A stretch of 64,000 nucleotides of DNA from CAXBDP01 sp964598395 (GTDB lineage: Bacteria; Bacteroidota; Bacteroidia; Cytophagales; Cyclobacteriaceae), in NCBI GenBank assembly GCA_964598395.1, contig CAZRBW010000006.1, forward strand, positions 20,815-84,814. The letters run 5' to 3'. This document shows, in pieces, positions 44,851-53,481 of the stretch (its first letter is position 1; every line of letters starts with the position of its first letter). The notes under the pieces are model-generated. The model saw nothing but the letters and a program-made list of their open reading frames with translations, did not search any database and was not told the DNA's origin. The translations under genes and the position numbers were made by a program.

Positions 44851-47724
44851 ATGCGAAACACTTATTTTTCAAATAGTATTGAAATTGCATTACTAGGATT
44901 GATATCTCTTTTACTTTGGTCTGGCTTTAGTCAATTCTCCGCGGAATTAGAATCTGAATCGAAATCCAAGGCTCAAGAAGTTTTAGCTGAGAATGTAACC
45001 AAGCAAACCAAGGAATTTCAAGAACATATTGAAAATCTTCATGCTGACTTATACCAAGCAATTGATAATTATTTTGGTGAGACAAGAATCAACTCTGAAA
45101 AGTTAGCGGAAAGGGAAGTATTTATTGCAGACTATTTCCAGAAACACTTTCCTGCAATAGATTCCATAATAATACAGACTCCAGAAACAGATTATCATTA
45201 CAATTTTGACAAAACAAATGGTCTTAGTGTTACGGAAGAATCAAATACAATCGAATACTGGATTGAAGAAATACAAGAACCTACTTATGCTACTTTTAGG
45301 GGTTCTGAAATAGCTACAAGTAATAAGTCTTTTATTAAAAAAACTAGGTTTAAGGAAAAATCTGAACCAATTCTAATTGCTCCAGGGCAAGTTGGTTTCA
45401 AAAAAAGCATCAACCAAAATAATCAGAAAATAGCTGATGTTACTGCGTTTGTCAGTATGGCAAAAGCATTTGAAATGATAAATGAGGGAAATGAATTTTC
45501 TGAATTAAAATATGCCTTGATTGAAAAAAACAATGGTTTGATAAGTAGTACTTTCAATGTCAACCCACAAGAATTACTAGAAGAGTCGAATAAAGATAAT
45601 TGGGTATTATCCAAAACTATAAAAGAAGGAAATCCTGTATTACTTGCAGGTAGTACATTTAGTTTAAGCGGCAATGACTATTCTGTCATTCAAGGACTTA
45701 ATGAAGCAGGATTAATTACTTCCGAAGACTTTAATTTTGCTTACCCTTTTGGTGCTGCTTTAATCACCTTATTAGCACTTTTTGGTTTTTTGAAATACCA
45801 GAACTATAAAAGCAATAAAATAGCATCAAGTAATAAGGCATATGCAAGCGAATTGGCAACACAGCTCGCCATTGTGATGAAAACAGAAGATCAATTTATC
45901 TATAAAATAAATCCTGCTGGAAATGTTGTATTCATATCTGATAATGTAAAATCCGTGACTGGATATCATTCATCTGAGATTATAGGCAAAAGAGGACTCA
46001 AGCTAAGTGATAATCCAATCAACAAAGCGCTCATTGCAAATGGCAAATACTTTGGAACATTTCCCATAAAAAATGCATGTAAGGTAGAAATAGTAGATAA
46101 GTACGATAATACGGTATGGTTGGAAATAGTAGAGCAGGAAGAAAAGAATAATAATGGCGAAGTGATTGGAAGATTTGGTATCGCGAAAAACATTACCCAA
46201 AAAATCGAATCCATTGAAAGTCTTAAAGCATCACAAGCAAATAAAAGTGCACTATTAGAAGCAATACCGGATGGTTTAATTTCTTTGAATAAAGATGGAT
46301 TCCTAATTGATTGGAAAAACCCATCCGAAAAGGAATTCAAATTTGACTTCAACCCAAGCACAGGGGCAAATCTACTTGATGTTTTCCCTAAGCAAGTTTG
46401 TAGTGCTATTTTTAGTTCTTTTAATGAGGCAGTAAAAACGCAAAAAGCAGTCGGCTCTGAATTTACTTGGAAAGAAAACAACAATAAATTTCACTACGAA
46501 TATAGAATCCTTGTAGTAAGTTCAAACAGTTACATGATACTGATTCGAGATATTACATCTCAAAAATTATTTGAAGAAAGTCTCGAGAAAGAAATATTAT
46601 CTGCAGAAGAAGCTTCTAAAGCAAAAGACCAATTTATCTCAACTGTTAGCCATGAGTTAAGAACTCCACTAAATGGCATATTAGGAATGAGTACCTTATT
46701 AGAAGAGACTAACTTAAGCGAAGAGCAAAAAGACTTCTTAAAAACTCTTAAATTCAGTGCAGACTCCTTAAACAAAATTATTAATGATATCCTTGACTTT
46801 TCTAAAATTGAGTCAGGTGATATATTTTTAAATGAACAACAGATTGATATTAAGAATATTCTTGATGAAGCAATAAATAATAATTTACAATATGCCAAAC
46901 TAAAGAATATTTCTATCAATTATTTAATGGCAGACAATGTAAATCAAAAGTGTATTGGCGACAGCAAAAAAATACTACAAGTATTAAATAACTTGATCGA
47001 GAATGCGATTAAATTCACAAACCAGGGTGAAATATCCATTCAATCAAAACTATTGATTAATGAAGATAAAACACAATACATTCAATTTACAGTAAAGGAT
47101 AGTGGAATAGGCATTGATCAAAGGCAAATACCTACACTTTTTCAACCATTCACTCAAATAGATTCCACTGACACAAGAAAACATGGTGGTACTGGATTAG
47201 GGCTTGCTATTTGCGCAAAGCTCGTAAATCTTATGAATGGCAAAATTTGGGTAGAAAGTGAAGTGAACACAGGATCTACATTTTTCTTCACTATTCAAAT
47301 TAAAAACCCAAACCAAGTAATTCCAGCTAATTTTAAGGCTAAGATGGAAGCCTTGCCAAATAACAAAGAACATTTAGAAATACTCTTGATGGATGAAAAT
47401 CCAATTACAGCATTGATGTTTTCATCTAATCTTCAAAAATTGGGACACAACGTAAATCCCTTTATACCAGAACAATCTGATATCCCAAATAATATTGACC
47501 TCATCATGGTGAACTTCAAATCAAGTCCTGGAATTACAGGTGATTATTTGAATGAGCTACTAAAAAAACAATCAGTAAGTAAACCTCGAGTAATTGGAGT
47601 AGGTTTAGACACTGACACTTCTAATAAGAACACGACTGGATATCAGTTTGACAAAGAAATTATTTTTGCTTCAGACATGAAAAATTTCCAAAAACAACTG
47701 GAAAACACTTTCGATTCTATTTAA
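44851..47724 (+). CDS. Hybrid-type sensor histidine kinase with degenerate receiver
   Basis: 957 residues from ATG 44851 (a TTG one codon earlier is unlikely). A membrane helix at about 8-30 and another at about 298-320 flank a 270-residue periplasmic sensor. Two PAS domains follow (about 345-455 with FIYKINPAGNVVFISDNVKSVTGY, and about 470-580). The kinase core has phospho-His near 602 in FISTVSHELRTPLNG, N-box NLIENAIKFTNQG near 715, and GTGLGLAICAKL. The last about 110 residues look like a receiver (ILLMDENPITALMFSSNLQKLG), but where the phospho-acceptor Asp should be (near 884) the sequence is LIMVNFKSS, so Asn replaces Asp. No partner regulator gene is adjacent. Confidence 0.9.
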   Translation: MRNTYFSNSIEIALLGLISLLLWSGFSQFSAELESESKSKAQEVLAENVTKQTKEFQEHIENLHADLYQAIDNYFGETRINSEKLAEREVFIADYFQKHFPAIDSIIIQTPETDYHYNFDKTNGLSVTEESNTIEYWIEEIQEPTYATFRGSEIATSNKSFIKKTRFKEKSEPILIAPGQVGFKKSINQNNQKIADVTAFVSMAKAFEMINEGNEFSELKYALIEKNNGLISSTFNVNPQELLEESNKDNWVLSKTIKEGNPVLLAGSTFSLSGNDYSVIQGLNEAGLITSEDFNFAYPFGAALITLLALFGFLKYQNYKSNKIASSNKAYASELATQLAIVMKTEDQFIYKINPAGNVVFISDNVKSVTGYHSSEIIGKRGLKLSDNPINKALIANGKYFGTFPIKNACKVEIVDKYDNTVWLEIVEQEEKNNNGEVIGRFGIAKNITQKIESIESLKASQANKSALLEAIPDGLISLNKDGFLIDWKNPSEKEFKFDFNPSTGANLLDVFPKQVCSAIFSSFNEAVKTQKAVGSEFTWKENNNKFHYEYRILVVSSNSYMILIRDITSQKLFEESLEKEILSAEEASKAKDQFISTVSHELRTPLNGILGMSTLLEETNLSEEQKDFLKTLKFSADSLNKIINDILDFSKIESGDIFLNEQQIDIKNILDEAINNNLQYAKLKNISINYLMADNVNQKCIGDSKKILQVLNNLIENAIKFTNQGEISIQSKLLINEDKTQYIQFTVKDSGIGIDQRQIPTLFQPFTQIDSTDTRKHGGTGLGLAICAKLVNLMNGKIWVESEVNTGSTFFFTIQIKNPNQVIPANFKAKMEALPNNKEHLEILLMDENPITALMFSSNLQKLGHNVNPFIPEQSDIPNNIDLIMVNFKSSPGITGDYLNELLKKQSVSKPRVIGVGLDTDTSNKNTTGYQFDKEIIFASDMKNFQKQLENTFDSI

Positions 47725-47750
47725 ACTGAATCAATATCCCATTCGTTTTT

Positions 47751-47758
47751 TACCTTTG
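47751..47758 (+). promoter_or_regulatory. Putative -7 box directly before bioD
   Basis: TACCTTTG is an exact TAnnTTTG and ends just 3 bp before the bioD ATG. If used, transcription would start at or next to the A of ATG, giving a leaderless mRNA. No -33 element is obvious. Confidence 0.45.
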
Positions 47759-47761
47759 GGC

Positions 47762-48388
47762 ATGGATTTCTTTATTACAGCAATAGGTACTGATAGCGGT
47801 AAAACCTTAGTTTCCGCAATTTTTTGTGAAGCTTTCAATACAAATTATTGGAAACCAATACAGTCTGGTAATCCAAAAGATTCTGATACCATTGCAAGCC
47901 TAATTGAGAATCCAATAGAAAGAATATTCTCTGAAGCTTATTTTTTAAAAACGCCTGTAAGTCCACATCAAGCAGCCGAAATTGATAATGTAGTGATTGA
48001 TTTGGGTTCGATCAAACGCCCAACCTCCCGCCTTCCAATTACAATTGAAGGAGCGGGAGGATTGCTAGTTCCTATTGGCTCTCGACTGTATATTGCCGAT
48101 CTAATTTCCAAATTCAACTCTAGCGTAATACTCGTTTCCAATTACTATCTAGGCAGCATCAATCATACTCTATTAAGCATTGAATATTGCAAATCGCATG
48201 GAATCAATATAGCTGGATTAGTATTGAACGGCGAAAAAAATGATTACAGTAAAAAAGCAATTCTAGAAGCAACCAATGCTCCTTTACTCTTAGAAATTGA
48301 ACAGGAAGAGATAGTTGATAAAACAACAGTGTCGAAATACGCCAAAATATTGAAAGAAAATTATGAGCGATTTAATCAGCAGAGATAA
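47762..48388 (+). CDS. bioD: Dethiobiotin synthetase
   Basis: 208 residues from ATG 47762. It closes the ureido ring of dethiobiotin from diaminopelargonate, CO2 and ATP. The P-loop is AIGTDSGKTLVSA, with YFLKTPVSPHQAAE and IEGAGGLLVPIG as family segments. Its last 26 bp overlap the bioA start, so the two are coupled. It contains two GCGGGAGG octamers facing each other (48024 and 48053) that form an inverted repeat. Confidence 0.93.
   Translation: MDFFITAIGTDSGKTLVSAIFCEAFNTNYWKPIQSGNPKDSDTIASLIENPIERIFSEAYFLKTPVSPHQAAEIDNVVIDLGSIKRPTSRLPITIEGAGGLLVPIGSRLYIADLISKFNSSVILVSNYYLGSINHTLLSIEYCKSHGINIAGLVLNGEKNDYSKKAILEATNAPLLLEIEQEEIVDKTTVSKYAKILKENYERFNQQR
48024..48060. repeat. Inverted pair of GCGGGAGG octamers in bioD
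   Basis: CCTCCCGC at 48024-48031 and GCGGGAGG at 48053-48060 are separated by 21 bp. Homology extends inward (CTTCCAATT against AATTGAAGG), so the 37-bp stretch can fold into a long imperfect hairpin inside the gene. Confidence 0.85.
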
Positions 48389-49640
48389 GAAAGTTGTTTG
48401 GCATCCATTCTCCAAAATGAAGGGTGATTATCCCATCATTCCGCTTAAGTCTGCAAAAGATGAATTTCTGATAACAGAAGATGGCACTAAGATAATAGAT
48501 GGAATTTCTAGTTGGTGGGTAAATATTCATGGTCATAGCAACCCTGAGCTTGCACAGGCTATGTACGATCAAGCTTTACAGTTAGAGCATGTGATTTTTG
48601 CTGGCTTTACCCATGAACCTGCCGTAAAATTATCGGAGAGCTTATGCCAGATTCTCCCTAACAATTCCCAAAAAGTATTCTATTCAGATAATGGCTCTAC
48701 AGCCATAGAAGTGGCACTTAAAATTGCAATGCAGTTTTACTTCAACAAAGGCATAAAAAAGAGTAAGATAATAGCTTTATCTGGCGCTTATCATGGCGAT
48801 ACTTTTGGCGCAATGAGTGTGGGAGAAAGAGGAGGCTTCACCACTCCATTCCATCCATATTTCTTTGATGTAGAGTACCTGACTTTTCCTGATAGCGAGA
48901 TAAATGAAGAAAAATCATTAAAGGAATTAGCGACAATTATTCGACAAAATGACTCCTGTATTTTCATTTATGAACCCTTAGTACAAGGTGCGGGAGGAAT
49001 GAGGATTTATAGCCATTCTTGGCTACAAAAGGCATTGGAAATAAGCGATAAACAAAATTGCATTCGAATTGCGGATGAGGTATTTACGGGCTTTGGTAGA
49101 ACAGGAAAACTCTTTGCATCAGCATATTGCCAAGCCCAAGCAGACATAATTTGTCTTTCGAAAGGAATCACTGGCGGTATTTTACCTTTAGGAGCAACAG
49201 CCTGTAACAAGAGAATTATTGAAGCATTTGAATCTGATGATTGGGAGGAAGCCTTTCTACATGGGCATTCATTTACTGGCAATCCTGTAATAATGGCCGT
49301 TGCCAACAAAAGCTTAGAAATACTATTACGGCAAGAAACCCAAGAAGCCATAGCCGAAATTGGAAAACAACAAAAACTCATGGCTGATTCATTGAAAAAT
49401 CATCCTCATGTTCTACATGTAAATTCTATTGGAACTATACTGTCGATAGAAGTGAAAACATCGACTAATACAGGGTACTTTAATTCAATGAGAGAAAAAA
49501 TTTATTATTTCTTTATTAACAAGAATATTTTACTAAGACCACTTGGCAATACACTATACTTTTTACCTCCCTACATAATTTCTTCAAATTCATTTATTAA
49601 AGTTCATGATGCAATTTCAGAATTCATAGATTCATTATAA
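48363..49640 (+). CDS. bioA: Adenosylmethionine-8-amino-7-oxononanoate aminotransferase
   Basis: 425 residues, PLP aminotransferase class III. It transfers the amino group of S-adenosylmethionine to KAPA in biotin synthesis. VVWHPFSKMKGDYP at the N-terminus, YSDNGSTAIEVALKIAMQF, RIADEVFTGFGRTG and the PLP lysine in CLSKGITGGILPLGA are present. It overlaps bioD by 26 bp. bioB and bioF are not in the window. Confidence 0.95.
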   Translation: MSDLISRDKKVVWHPFSKMKGDYPIIPLKSAKDEFLITEDGTKIIDGISSWWVNIHGHSNPELAQAMYDQALQLEHVIFAGFTHEPAVKLSESLCQILPNNSQKVFYSDNGSTAIEVALKIAMQFYFNKGIKKSKIIALSGAYHGDTFGAMSVGERGGFTTPFHPYFFDVEYLTFPDSEINEEKSLKELATIIRQNDSCIFIYEPLVQGAGGMRIYSHSWLQKALEISDKQNCIRIADEVFTGFGRTGKLFASAYCQAQADIICLSKGITGGILPLGATACNKRIIEAFESDDWEEAFLHGHSFTGNPVIMAVANKSLEILLRQETQEAIAEIGKQQKLMADSLKNHPHVLHVNSIGTILSIEVKTSTNTGYFNSMREKIYYFFINKNILLRPLGNTLYFLPPYIISSNSFIKVHDAISEFIDSL

Positions 49641-49713
49641 AAACACCGAGCATTTTTATAGTTATTTGGAAACCACCCAAATAACCTTTAACTTTCTGTT
49701 AAACAGCACGACT

Positions 49714-50634
49714 ATGAAAGCACAAAGACTTAAACTACTATTGCTTGTAGGTATTGTATTTAGCTCAATGCCCTCAGAAGGTCAAATTATGCGCCGACTT
49801 CAACAAAAAGCTCAAGATGCCCTTGAGAAAAAGGTTGAACAAAAAATTGAAACCGAAATGGAGAAAGCAGCTGAACGTATGGTCGAAAACTCCTGGGACG
49901 CCGTATTTGGAGCTGGTGGAGAAGGTGGAAAAGCAGGCGCTGGACTACCCTTTTCCCTTAATAGTAATGTGACTACAGAGGACAATTACCAATTCGACAT
50001 TATCACCACGATGGAGATTGAAAATATAAAGGCAAATGGAAAATCTGATCCGCCTATGATTATGGAAATGCATTTCCGGGAAGGAGCTCAATATACCGGC
50101 ACAAAATTCACTAGCGAGGAAATGAAGAAAAATCAAGGAGATATGTTTATTATTTATGATTTCAAAAATTCAGCAATGGTAATGCTCATGGGTAGCGAGG
50201 AAGGAAAATTCTCTTTTGCTTATGATTGGACTGACGCAATGGCTTACGCTGAAAATATGGAAGAAACTGAAGAAGAAATAGATTGGGATGAAGTAAATGA
50301 ATGGGAAGGCTATACTAAAATAGGTACTAAGAATATTGCTGGCTATTCCTGCGATGGATATGTCACTGAAAATGAAGAAACCAAAACCGAGATATGGGTG
50401 ACTAGAGAAGAGACTTTCGGAATGGAAAATATGTTTGGCGCCAACGCCAATTCGAAACAAATGAAAGGTAAGATTCCTGAAAATTATCCGTTCGGCATGT
50501 TTATGGAGATGACGATGGAGAATAAAGGAGATGGCGAAAAAACCATAATGCGTGTAACTGACGTAAACAAAAAAGCAAATGTAAGCTATGCCATGAGCGA
50601 CTATCCGAATATCGCTCTAGGAGCTAAAAATTAA
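49714..50634 (+). CDS. Exported DUF4412-like protein
   Basis: 306 residues from ATG 49714, chosen because it begins a signal peptide (MKAQRLKLLLLVGIVFSSMPSEGQ). A charged helical segment (about 30-70, LEKKVEQKIETEMEKAAERM) precedes a beta-rich domain. That domain has MIIYD-type and YSCDGYVTENEETKTEIWVT segments, which resemble the DUF4412 domain. It is probably periplasmic or outer-membrane associated; function unknown. It ends with a terminator. Confidence 0.72.
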   Translation: MKAQRLKLLLLVGIVFSSMPSEGQIMRRLQQKAQDALEKKVEQKIETEMEKAAERMVENSWDAVFGAGGEGGKAGAGLPFSLNSNVTTEDNYQFDIITTMEIENIKANGKSDPPMIMEMHFREGAQYTGTKFTSEEMKKNQGDMFIIYDFKNSAMVMLMGSEEGKFSFAYDWTDAMAYAENMEETEEEIDWDEVNEWEGYTKIGTKNIAGYSCDGYVTENEETKTEIWVTREETFGMENMFGANANSKQMKGKIPENYPFGMFMEMTMENKGDGEKTIMRVTDVNKKANVSYAMSDYPNIALGAKN

Positions 50635-50659
50635 TCCTCTACTAAAACAATTAATTACC

Positions 50660-50691
50660 AAAGCCAACTTATAGCAGAGTTGGCTTTTTTT
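50660..50691 (+). terminator. Terminator after the DUF4412-like gene
   Basis: Arms AAAGCCAACT and AGTTGGCTTT with an 8-nt loop, then a T-run, 25 bp after the stop. Confidence 0.9.
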
Positions 50692-50751
50692 ATGGAAAAA
50701 AAATAAGCCAAGCAGCGAACTGATTGGCTTATGCATTTAGAAGCTATTGAA

Positions 50752-52071
50752 TTATAATTCGTTATTCATATCCCATTTCTCAAGGTAATCAGCGACTCTT
50801 CTTACGAACATCCCTCCTAGCGAACCGTCCACTACTCTATGGTCGTAGCTATGGCTCAGGAACATTTTATGTCTGATTGCAATCACATCTCCACTTGGTG
50901 TTTCAAGTACAGCTGGTTTTTTCACAATAGCACCAAGTGCCATGATACCAACTTGCGGCTGTACCAATATTGGAGTACCCATTACATTACCGAATGAGCC
51001 TACGTTAGAAATAGTATAAGTACCACCTTCTAATTCTTCGGCTTTCAACTTACCTTCACGAGCTCTTTTAGCGAGATCATTCACCTTTTTTGTAAGACCT
51101 GTTAAATTAAGCTGATCAGCATTTCTAATTACTGGTACTATAAGGTTCCCACTTGGAAGGGCTACAGCCATACCAATACTTATCTCCTTCCGTTTGATAA
51201 TTCTATCACCTTCTACGGCAATATTTATCATAGGATAATCTTTGATAGCCTTAACAACAGCCTGAATAAATAATGGAGTATAAGTTAATGCATCACCTTC
51301 GCGCGCTTGAAACTCCTTTTTCACTTTATTTCTCCACTGTACCACTGGCGTCACATCAGCTTCTACGAATGACGTTACGTGTGGAGAAATCCTTTTTGAA
51401 TCGAGCATACGCTGCGCAATCATTTTGCGCATACGATCCATCTCGATGATTTCGTCACCTGGATATATTGGTACTTTCACTAATGGAGCGGTAACAGATG
51501 GGCCCTGCATAGTTTGAACTCCTTGTGGTGTAGCAACAGGTGCTACTACGCTACCTCCACCTTCTTGGCGCTCCTTCACGTAGGCAAGAATATCACTCTT
51601 GGTAAGCCTTCCATCTTTCCCAGAACCACTTACAGCTTCCAATTCTTCTATCGGAATTTGCTCTTCTTTGGCAATACTCTTTACTAATGGGGAATAAAAT
51701 CTAGATGCATTTTCAAATGAAACTGATTTATGTCCATTAGAATTGGAGCTGGCTACAACTTCTTGCTTTTGCTCTGCTGCCGCAGGTTTTGCTTCGGCAG
51801 TTGGCGCACTCACTGGTGCCGCATCACTTCCTTCCGTAGCAATTATTGCGATTGGCTTTCCAACTTCTATAACGGCACCTTCTTGAGCCAAAATTTGCTT
51901 AAGTACACCTGAATGCGTCGCTGGCACTTCAGTATCTACTTTATCTGTAGCTACTTCCAATACAGATTCATCCTGCTCGATGGTATCTCCTTCCTTCTTG
52001 AGCCATGTAAGAATTGTACCTTCCATTATACTTTCGCCCATTTTGGGCATCACCATTTCTACTAAAGCCAT
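50752..52071 (-). CDS. 2-oxo acid dehydrogenase E2 (dihydrolipoyl acyltransferase)
   Basis: 439 residues. A lipoyl domain (1-76) has Lys44 in EVATDKVDTEVP. An Ala/Pro/Glu-rich linker with APVSAPTAEAKPAAAEQ follows. The peripheral subunit-binding domain spans about 125-165 (LVKSIAKEEQIPIEELEAV, GRLTKSDILAYV). The catalytic domain ends with SHSYDHRVVDGSLGG, where His411 and Asp415 are catalytic. A single lipoyl domain and this sequence type suggest the branched-chain 2-oxoacid complex, but pyruvate or 2-oxoglutarate cannot be excluded. E1 and E3 genes are not adjacent. Confidence 0.9.
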   Translation of the reverse strand: MALVEMVMPKMGESIMEGTILTWLKKEGDTIEQDESVLEVATDKVDTEVPATHSGVLKQILAQEGAVIEVGKPIAIIATEGSDAAPVSAPTAEAKPAAAEQKQEVVASSNSNGHKSVSFENASRFYSPLVKSIAKEEQIPIEELEAVSGSGKDGRLTKSDILAYVKERQEGGGSVVAPVATPQGVQTMQGPSVTAPLVKVPIYPGDEIIEMDRMRKMIAQRMLDSKRISPHVTSFVEADVTPVVQWRNKVKKEFQAREGDALTYTPLFIQAVVKAIKDYPMINIAVEGDRIIKRKEISIGMAVALPSGNLIVPVIRNADQLNLTGLTKKVNDLAKRAREGKLKAEELEGGTYTISNVGSFGNVMGTPILVQPQVGIMALGAIVKKPAVLETPSGDVIAIRHKMFLSHSYDHRVVDGSLGGMFVRRVADYLEKWDMNNEL

Positions 52072-52131
52072 TATTCGAGTATGTTTAGGTCGTTATAATT
52101 ATTTACAAAAATACGAAGAACAAAGCCTTTC

Positions 52132-53385
52132 TCAAGACATTTCCACCAAAGTTCTCCAAATCATATACAAAGAAGCCGTACCTGTAAGCTGAATATTGAG
52201 TCCTCTTTCCTTGGTAAGTCGAAGAAGGCGGGAGGAAGTACCACTTGGAGTTGATATCGCAACCCACACAGTACCAACAGGTTTATCGACACTTCCACCT
52301 GTCGGTCCAGCAATTCCGCTTGTGGCCAAGCCCACATCTGAGCCGAATTTATTTCTCACATTTTCCGCCATTTCTTTTACACATTCCTCACTCACAGCAC
52401 CAAATTTTATTAAAGTTTCCTCATTTATACCGAGCAAATTCTGCTTAAATTGATTGTGATATGGTATTATGCTTCCTAAATAATAGGCAGAACTACCCGG
52501 CGCTGACGTGATTTGATGAGCAATATAGCCGCCGGTACAGCTTTCGGCTGTGGCAATGGTGAAGCCTTTTTCGATTAGTAATTTACCAATTACAAGCTCC
52601 AACTCATCATTATCGAAACCATAAGCATACTTAGTAATGGTGGGCATCACTTTATCAATCTGCTCTTCCACCTCCCGCTTAAGCGAGTCTAAGTCATCGC
52701 CAAAAGCGGTAAGCCTTAGGCGTACTTGAGCCAATTTTGGAAGGTAGGCCAATCGGATATGCATTGGTAACTCACTTTCCCACTCACGTATCAACTCAGC
52801 CAATTTCGATTCGGGAATTCCTGCCGTTCTAATCATTTTATGAAAAATCACCGGCATGGTAAATCGCAATCTGATTTTAGGAATCACTTGCTCTTCCATC
52901 AACACTTTAACTTCATGTGGCACGCCAGGCATTGATACCAATACTTTTCCCTTTCGCTCAAACCACATTCCAGGTGCTGTACCTACTCGATTGCTCAAAA
53001 AAGTACATTTCTCAGGCAAAAAAGCCTGCTGCCTATTCAGCTCACTCAATTCCCTTCCTCTGGAAAGAAACAAATTCGTCACCTCATCTAATGCTTGCTG
53101 ATGTAAGGAAATGGGTGAGTTATACATTTTGGCCAAGAGTGGCTTAGTAAGATCATCCGGAGTAGGGCCAAGTCCGCCTGTAATAAGTACAATATCATTT
53201 TTGACCTCAGCCTCTCCGAAGGCATTTAGCATTGCTTGGGCCTCATCTTGCACAGTAGTGTGGCGGGTCACTCGCACACCCAAATCATTCATAATCTGAC
53301 TTAGATATTGCGCATTGGTATTTAAAATCTGACCATAAAGTATTTCGTCACCTACAGAAATAATTTCACAAAGAATATGCTTCAT
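52132..53385 (-). CDS. cinA: CinA-like protein (competence/damage-inducible, NMN amidohydrolase domain)
   Basis: 417 residues in two domains. The N-terminal molybdopterin-binding-like domain starts CEIISVGDEILYGQI and has LITGGLGPTPDDLTK. The C-terminal PncC-type domain has the nucleophile region AESCTGGYIAHQIT and GIAGPTGGSVDKPVGTVWVAI. It deamidates nicotinamide mononucleotide to recycle pyridine nucleotides; the name comes from co-induction with recA in naturally competent Streptococcus and does not prove competence here. Two GCGGGAGG octamers of opposite orientation lie within it (52228 and 52671). Confidence 0.93.
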   Translation of the reverse strand: MKHILCEIISVGDEILYGQILNTNAQYLSQIMNDLGVRVTRHTTVQDEAQAMLNAFGEAEVKNDIVLITGGLGPTPDDLTKPLLAKMYNSPISLHQQALDEVTNLFLSRGRELSELNRQQAFLPEKCTFLSNRVGTAPGMWFERKGKVLVSMPGVPHEVKVLMEEQVIPKIRLRFTMPVIFHKMIRTAGIPESKLAELIREWESELPMHIRLAYLPKLAQVRLRLTAFGDDLDSLKREVEEQIDKVMPTITKYAYGFDNDELELVIGKLLIEKGFTIATAESCTGGYIAHQITSAPGSSAYYLGSIIPYHNQFKQNLLGINEETLIKFGAVSEECVKEMAENVRNKFGSDVGLATSGIAGPTGGSVDKPVGTVWVAISTPSGTSSRLLRLTKERGLNIQLTGTASLYMIWRTLVEMS

Positions 53386-53454
53386 ACAAGCTAATTTTTT
53401 AAAATATAACTATTACTCCCAATTGGTTTGGAGCCTATCCGTTCGAAGGGCTAT

Positions 53455-53472
53455 ATTAGCATAAACGCTAAT
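53455..53472. promoter_or_regulatory. Inverted repeat before paaN
   Basis: ATTAGC-ATAAAC-GCTAAT is a 6-6-6 inverted repeat ending 9 bp before the paaN ATG. It could be an operator; its regulator is unknown. Confidence 0.4.
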
Positions 53473-53481
53473 CAAATACAT

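Noticed and set aside
52132..53385. Using cinA as proof that GCGGGAGG is a competence uptake word
   Set aside because: CinA is widespread and acts in NAD recycling; its presence does not show natural competence.
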